The notes under the pieces were generated by a model. That model made no database searches, was not told the DNA's origin, and was given only the letters and a program-made list of their open reading frames with translations. Source: Gammaproteobacteria bacterium (GTDB lineage Bacteria; Pseudomonadota; Gammaproteobacteria; UBA5861). Taken from it: 64,000 nucleotides of DNA. Numbering within the stretch: the first letter of the stretch is position 1; the number at the start of each line of letters is the position of its first letter. Positions 59,986 to 64,000 of the stretch are shown piece by piece. Position numbers and translations under genes: made by a program. The stretch is taken from the NCBI GenBank assembly GCA_022360445.1, contig JAKSCV010000055.1, forward strand, positions 1-64,000, read 5' to 3'.

Positions 59986-60053
59986 CGTCTATCTGAACGT
60001 GTCGATAAATTGATACACTCGCCAACGGTCAAATAGATTTGGGTTGTATTACT

Positions 60054-61628
60054 ATGTATTCGACAGCAAGCATACGCTTAGCCAAAATAATACGTGAAAG
60101 AGTAGAGTGTAGCTTGCAAGAAACCCAGATTGGGTTGGAAAAAGAAAGTTTGCGTGTCTCGCCTGACGGTCATATTGCACAAACCGATCATCCGAGCTTA
60201 CTTGGGTCAGCACTGACTCATCCCAATATCACAACAGATTACTCAGAAGCGTTACTAGAGTTCGTGACGCCACCGTTTGCCTCCGTTAATAGCGCACTGA
60301 AGTGTCTGAATGAGCTGCAGACATTTGTTTATCAGAAACTGGAGAATGAGTTTCTTTGGGCGACAAGCATGCCTTGCGTCATTGGAGGGGAGCAGAGCAT
60401 CCGAATTGCAGAATATGGCTCATCTAATATTGGTCGCATGAAGAATGTGTACCGCCGGGGACTTGGCCATCGGTATGGTAAAACTATGCAGGTCATTGCT
60501 GGCGTACATTTCAATTACTCTTACCCAGATTCTTTTTGGATGCATTATCAAGAAGCTTTGGAAAGCCAAATTACCTTAGCTGACTTTAAGAATGAGCACT
60601 ATTTCGCCTTAACGCGGAACTTACTTCGTTTTAGTTGGCTCATTTCCTATCTTTTTGGCGCTTCTCCCGCCGTTTGTAAATCCTTTTTTGGGGGAGAGGA
60701 AACCAATTTAAAAGAGTATGATCAACAGACTTATTATGAACCGTATGCGACATCTCTTAGAGTGGCAGACATTGGTTACCAAAATAACTTAGAGGAAGAC
60801 GCTGGTCTTTACGTTGATTACAGCAGCCTGGAAACTTATGTCTCGACATTGAAATATGGCATAGAAACACCTCACTCTGCGTATGAGGCAATTGGTGTAA
60901 AAAAAGACGGTCAATGGCAGCAATTGAACGCGAATATACTGCAGATCGAAAATGAGTATTACAGTGCTGTTCGCCCCAAGCCTCTTTTGAACGGTAATCA
61001 AAAACCAACAAGTGCACTGAGAGAGCGAGGAACTCAATATATTGAACTTCGATTGCTTGATGTGAATGCTTTTGATCCGCTTGGTATTAATGAAGCCCAA
61101 TTATACTTCCTGGAGGGGTTTATACTTTTTTGCTTACTGCACGAAAGTCCCCAAATCCAACGAGATGAATACAAAGCGTTAAAATATAATCAAAACCTTG
61201 CTGCACGTAGTGGTCGAGATCCGGATACATATCTGTGGCGTCAGGGCCAGAAAATAAAATTGAGGGATTGGGCTTATGAGCTTTGCCAGGTAATGGAGGG
61301 CTTTTTTGAACTACTCGATGTGGCAGATGCCAGCAACAACTATACGCAAGCACTTAAAATGCAGACAGAAGCCGTCCTGGACGCGAATCTTACGCCGTCA
61401 GCACGTATGCTGGCCTGTATGAAAGAAAATGGCGAAGGTTTTTATGAGTTCGCTTTACGCATGTCTCAAAAGCACCAACGCTACTTTCAGGCGCAAGCGC
61501 TCTCGGATTTACACCGGCAACAATTGGTGGACCAAGTGCAATATTCACTGGAAAAACAGCAAGCAATTGAGACAGCTGATAAAATAAGCTTCGAACAGTT
61601 TTTGGATAACTATTTCAAACAACCTTGA
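60054..61628 (+). CDS. gshA: Glutamate--cysteine ligase
   Basis: A 524-residue type 1 (proteobacterial) gamma-glutamylcysteine synthetase: GLEKESLRVSPDG, the second motif ITTDYSEALLEFVTPP, and VIAGVHFNYSYPDSFW are present. It carries out the first step of glutathione synthesis. I take ATG 60054 (MYSTASIRLAKII) rather than TTG 60039. It follows the groEL terminator and has its own start; gshB is not in the window. A glutathione-dependent GST gene lies elsewhere in the window at 8210. Confidence 0.95.
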   Translation: MYSTASIRLAKIIRERVECSLQETQIGLEKESLRVSPDGHIAQTDHPSLLGSALTHPNITTDYSEALLEFVTPPFASVNSALKCLNELQTFVYQKLENEFLWATSMPCVIGGEQSIRIAEYGSSNIGRMKNVYRRGLGHRYGKTMQVIAGVHFNYSYPDSFWMHYQEALESQITLADFKNEHYFALTRNLLRFSWLISYLFGASPAVCKSFFGGEETNLKEYDQQTYYEPYATSLRVADIGYQNNLEEDAGLYVDYSSLETYVSTLKYGIETPHSAYEAIGVKKDGQWQQLNANILQIENEYYSAVRPKPLLNGNQKPTSALRERGTQYIELRLLDVNAFDPLGINEAQLYFLEGFILFCLLHESPQIQRDEYKALKYNQNLAARSGRDPDTYLWRQGQKIKLRDWAYELCQVMEGFFELLDVADASNNYTQALKMQTEAVLDANLTPSARMLACMKENGEGFYEFALRMSQKHQRYFQAQALSDLHRQQLVDQVQYSLEKQQAIETADKISFEQFLDNYFKQP

Positions 61629-61719
61629 ACAAACTTCATGTTTTCAGGCGTATGAATAAATTACTATGCCGTTAAAATAAAACAAAGTTCGTATAAGGAG
61701 TTTACGGCATTAGATTACT

Positions 61720-62610
61720 ATGCATGATAAAATAGTTTTTTTTCACTATTACAAAATACTTGGCGTTAAGCCTGGCTCAACTCCTGAAGAAATCCGTGCT
61801 GCCTTCCGTAAAAAAGCAAAGCTTTGGCATCCGGACAGGCTGCCGGAAGGCTCTCCTGCTCAGTCTTCAGAGCGCTTCAAAGATGCGAACAAAGCTTTTC
61901 AGGAAATTGATAAATACTATAAGCGTTTTGGGGAAATGCCCTTAACGTCTTTTGATAGCCCTGCGTCTGTAAAACGGCAAACTACTGATTATTCCCCTCC
62001 CCCTGTTGATCCTTCTCCTACTGTTCGGTCGCGCCAAACGTATCATCACCGCTCAGCCGTCAAAAAAAATAAAAGCATTCCTGTATCTAAGCCCAAGAAA
62101 CGTAGCAAGCTGTTGTTGGCAATTGTTTTGGGTGTTATGGCCTATATGATGTATACGCTTTTTATCAGCAGTGATTCTGTGTCGGAAGAGGGTACTGAAA
62201 TAAGCGCAACAGAGAGTACCGCAATTGTTCGGTCACCTCCCCCTTTTACGTTTGATTCGACCATGGGCGAAGTGCTGGACGCGCAAGGCAAACCGGATCG
62301 GGTTGAACATAATGTGTGGTTTTACGGGAAATCCAAAGTGGCGTTCAATAAGCTTGGTCGAGTGAAGTTTTGGCTGGAGCGTGGAACGCCGTTAAATTAT
62401 TACCACCGCGCCAGTGTTGTAGATTCGTATAAACTGGGCTCTATTGCCGTTGGCTCATCGGAAGAAGAGGTGATTCGCCTTCAGGGGGCTCCGATGCACA
62501 TTACAGATGAAGGGATATGGATCTATGGTTCATCGCGTATTTTATTCAGAAACGGCCATGTGATTGCTTGGGAAAACTCCACATTTAACCCTCTGAACGT
62601 TAAGGAATAG
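61720..62610 (+). CDS. Membrane-anchored J-domain protein with a duplicated C-terminal motif
   Basis: A 296-residue protein. Residues 10-70 are a J domain with HPD at 37-39 (KLWHPDR). A Pro/Ser-rich linker follows to about 125, then one membrane helix (131-149), and a C-terminal part with two related motifs: about 181-222 (LDAQGKPDRVEHNVWFYGKS) and 247-286 (RLQGAPMHITDEGIWIYGSS). The pattern GxPxxxxxxxWxYGxSxxxF occurs twice. The J domain should sit in the cytoplasm and stimulate DnaK; the C-terminus is predicted outside. ATG 61720 is 19 bp after AAGGAG, an unusually long gap. Function unknown. Confidence 0.85.
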   Translation: MHDKIVFFHYYKILGVKPGSTPEEIRAAFRKKAKLWHPDRLPEGSPAQSSERFKDANKAFQEIDKYYKRFGEMPLTSFDSPASVKRQTTDYSPPPVDPSPTVRSRQTYHHRSAVKKNKSIPVSKPKKRSKLLLAIVLGVMAYMMYTLFISSDSVSEEGTEISATESTAIVRSPPPFTFDSTMGEVLDAQGKPDRVEHNVWFYGKSKVAFNKLGRVKFWLERGTPLNYYHRASVVDSYKLGSIAVGSSEEEVIRLQGAPMHITDEGIWIYGSSRILFRNGHVIAWENSTFNPLNVKE

Positions 62611-62621
62611 TGCGAACAACT

Positions 62622-63959
62622 CTAATCAAAAAAATAATCGATACCAGTATTTTTTTTGTTTTGCAGTTGCCTTGCGAGTTTGGAGGTAAACTCTTTATAA
62701 AACTGGAGTTGGACCTCGTCAGGAATTGAGTCGAAGAGTTCATTGTCAACCCGGCAAACGGTAACATCATTCAGTGCTTCAGCAGACTCAGGGCTTTCAC
62801 AGGGGTGGATAAAGCTTGCTTCTCCAAAACTATCGCCTATGGAGAGCACCTCAACAAAGGCGCCGGCGCGGCGAATGCACACTTCCCCCATAGCGATAAT
62901 ATACAGATGTTCATTCAGGTGACCTTCCTGCAGGATCGTTTCACCACATTGATAGGTGATGGCTGGGCTGTGTTGCGTGAGTTGTGTGATATCTGTTTCA
63001 TTCAAGTAACGAAAGTGGTCCATCTCGGCCGAGCTTTCTTTGGCCTTTTGTGGATTATTCTGTTGCTTTATTTTATAAAGCGCTTTTTTCAATTCTGCTG
63101 CAAACTGCGCCGCTGAACGATATCGAGCCTCTGGGTCTTTCTGCAGTGCTTTGGAAATGATCGTGGATACAAAGTCTGGAATATCAGGGCTGATCTGTTG
63201 CAGTGAGGGAACCGGGTCTTTGACAATTTTCTGGAACAGTTCTTTGATTGATTCACCTTTGAAGAGCTGCTTTCCGGTCAACATTTCAAACAACACAGTG
63301 GCCAGCGAGTACAAATCACTGGTAATGCCAATTTGCACCCCTAAAATTTGTTCAGGCGACATATAATTGGGTGTTCCGAGTGAAGGGCCTTTTTTGCGAA
63401 AGTTTTGTTTTTGTGTACTGACGGCTATCCCAAAATCTAACAATTTAACGTTGTGATCTGGGGTAATCATAATATTAGACGGCTTGATATCCCGGTGTAT
63501 GATCCGCTGTTGGTGGGAATACTCAAGCGCAGAGCAGCAATCGATAATAATTTGCAGTGCCTTATCAATGGGTAATAGCACCCCGCCTTTACAGTGCTTT
63601 TTGAGCGAATGCCCCTCGATGAATTCCATGACAAGATAATTCAGGCTTCCTTGTTCACCAGCGTCATAAACGTCGACGATATTATCGTGTTTTAGTTTTG
63701 ATGCTGCGCGCGCTTCAGTCAGAAACGCTCGTTGCATTGCCAAGAGCTTTTTACCGTCTTTCACCTTTGCAGGATCTTCAGAGGGAGAGATTTTAATGGC
63801 AACCTCGCGAGCGATGACCGGGTCGTACCCCTTGTGCACAACACCACAGGTCCCTCTACCGAGACATTCGAGTAACTCATATTTACCGAGCTTGTCTGGC
63901 ACATTGATATTCATCGGCTTGGTTTGCCGGAAACTGTCAATTTTTTGGACTTCTTTCAT
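62622..63959 (-). CDS. Ser/Thr protein kinase with C-terminal cyclic-nucleotide-binding domain
   Basis: A 445-residue protein. Residues 27-295 are a Hanks-type kinase: the Gly loop GRGTCGVV (34-41), Lys56 in VAIK, HRDIKPSN at 145-152, DFG at 165-167, and GTPNYMSPEQ as the activation segment. Residues about 325-430 form a cNMP-binding/Crp-like domain (ILQEGHLNEHLYIIAMGEVCIRR, GDSFGEASFI). No membrane helix is seen. It is probably a cytoplasmic kinase regulated by a cyclic nucleotide; neither ligand nor target is known. The kinase and the J-domain gene are convergent, 11 bp apart. Confidence 0.9.
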   Translation of the reverse strand: MKEVQKIDSFRQTKPMNINVPDKLGKYELLECLGRGTCGVVHKGYDPVIAREVAIKISPSEDPAKVKDGKKLLAMQRAFLTEARAASKLKHDNIVDVYDAGEQGSLNYLVMEFIEGHSLKKHCKGGVLLPIDKALQIIIDCCSALEYSHQQRIIHRDIKPSNIMITPDHNVKLLDFGIAVSTQKQNFRKKGPSLGTPNYMSPEQILGVQIGITSDLYSLATVLFEMLTGKQLFKGESIKELFQKIVKDPVPSLQQISPDIPDFVSTIISKALQKDPEARYRSAAQFAAELKKALYKIKQQNNPQKAKESSAEMDHFRYLNETDITQLTQHSPAITYQCGETILQEGHLNEHLYIIAMGEVCIRRAGAFVEVLSIGDSFGEASFIHPCESPESAEALNDVTVCRVDNELFDSIPDEVQLQFYKEFTSKLARQLQNKKNTGIDYFFD

Positions 63960-64000
63960 GCGTTTTCAATTGTTTAGCGCAAAGCCAAATTATCGCAACA

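Overview
The window is a gene-dense chromosomal segment of a Gram-negative gammaproteobacterium, probably a free-living, marine-type relative of Pseudomonas, Marinobacter or the Oceanospirillales. The evidence is the Kdo/heptose LPS genes, a divergent fpr/LysR pair, the block glnA-DUF4124-ntrB-ntrC, the order glyQ-glyS-gmhB-plsC, the order mnmG-rsmG-parA-parB, and fxsA upstream of groESL. The species cannot be fixed from the sequence.

Region 1 (1-15.4 kb) opens with the tail of an acyl-CoA dehydrogenase gene, then an enoyl-CoA hydratase and a biotin-dependent carboxylase alpha subunit. Their order fits an acyclic-terpene (atu-like) or leucine-type catabolic operon. It continues with fpr and a divergent LysR regulator, a metallo-beta-lactamase-fold protein, rsmE, cobO, a GST, hrpA, an EamA exporter, a PQQ-type sugar dehydrogenase and a uracil-DNA glycosylase-like gene.

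Region 2 (15.4-23.2 kb) is the 2-oxoglutarate dehydrogenase/succinyl-CoA synthetase operon sucA-sucB-lpd-sucC-sucD on the minus strand. No sdh genes lie beside it.

Region 3 (23.2-25.9 kb) is gene-poor. It holds an HD-domain hydrolase and then about 1.2 kb of wreckage of an integrative element next to two tRNA-Arg genes. The wreckage comprises a decayed 41-bp copy of the tRNA-Arg(TCG) 3' part, a broken mrr restriction gene, an excisionase-like HTH fragment and the frameshifted end of a serine recombinase. This is the most interesting accessory structure in the window.

Region 4 (26-45.6 kb) contains thiC, a TolC-family channel, an isochorismatase-like hydrolase and an LPS core block (lauroyltransferase, waaA, Kdo kinase, heptosyltransferase). 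A diadenosine-polyphosphate phosphorylase-like gene overlaps a basic-amino-acid ABC transporter operon. Then come an unknown YRG-motif protein, a carboxylesterase, lptM-lysA, and plsC, gmhB, glyS, glyQ on the minus strand.

Region 5 (45.7-64 kb) holds a PP-loop thiolase-like protein paired with a TusA-like sulfur carrier. It also holds nitrogen control (glnA with a clear NtrC site and sigma-54 promoter, DUF4124, ntrBC) and chromosome partition and tRNA modification (parB, parA, rsmG, mnmG). The end carries fxsA, groESL with a perfect CIRCE operator, gshA, a membrane-anchored J-domain protein, and a Ser/Thr kinase fused to a cyclic-nucleotide-binding domain.

Most of the window is ordinary core genome. 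I saw no CRISPR array, rRNA, intact IS or intact phage. No wholly new multi-gene system is proven; the best leads are the tRNA-Arg element remnant, the PP-loop/TusA pair and the CIRCE/heat-shock promoter arrangement.
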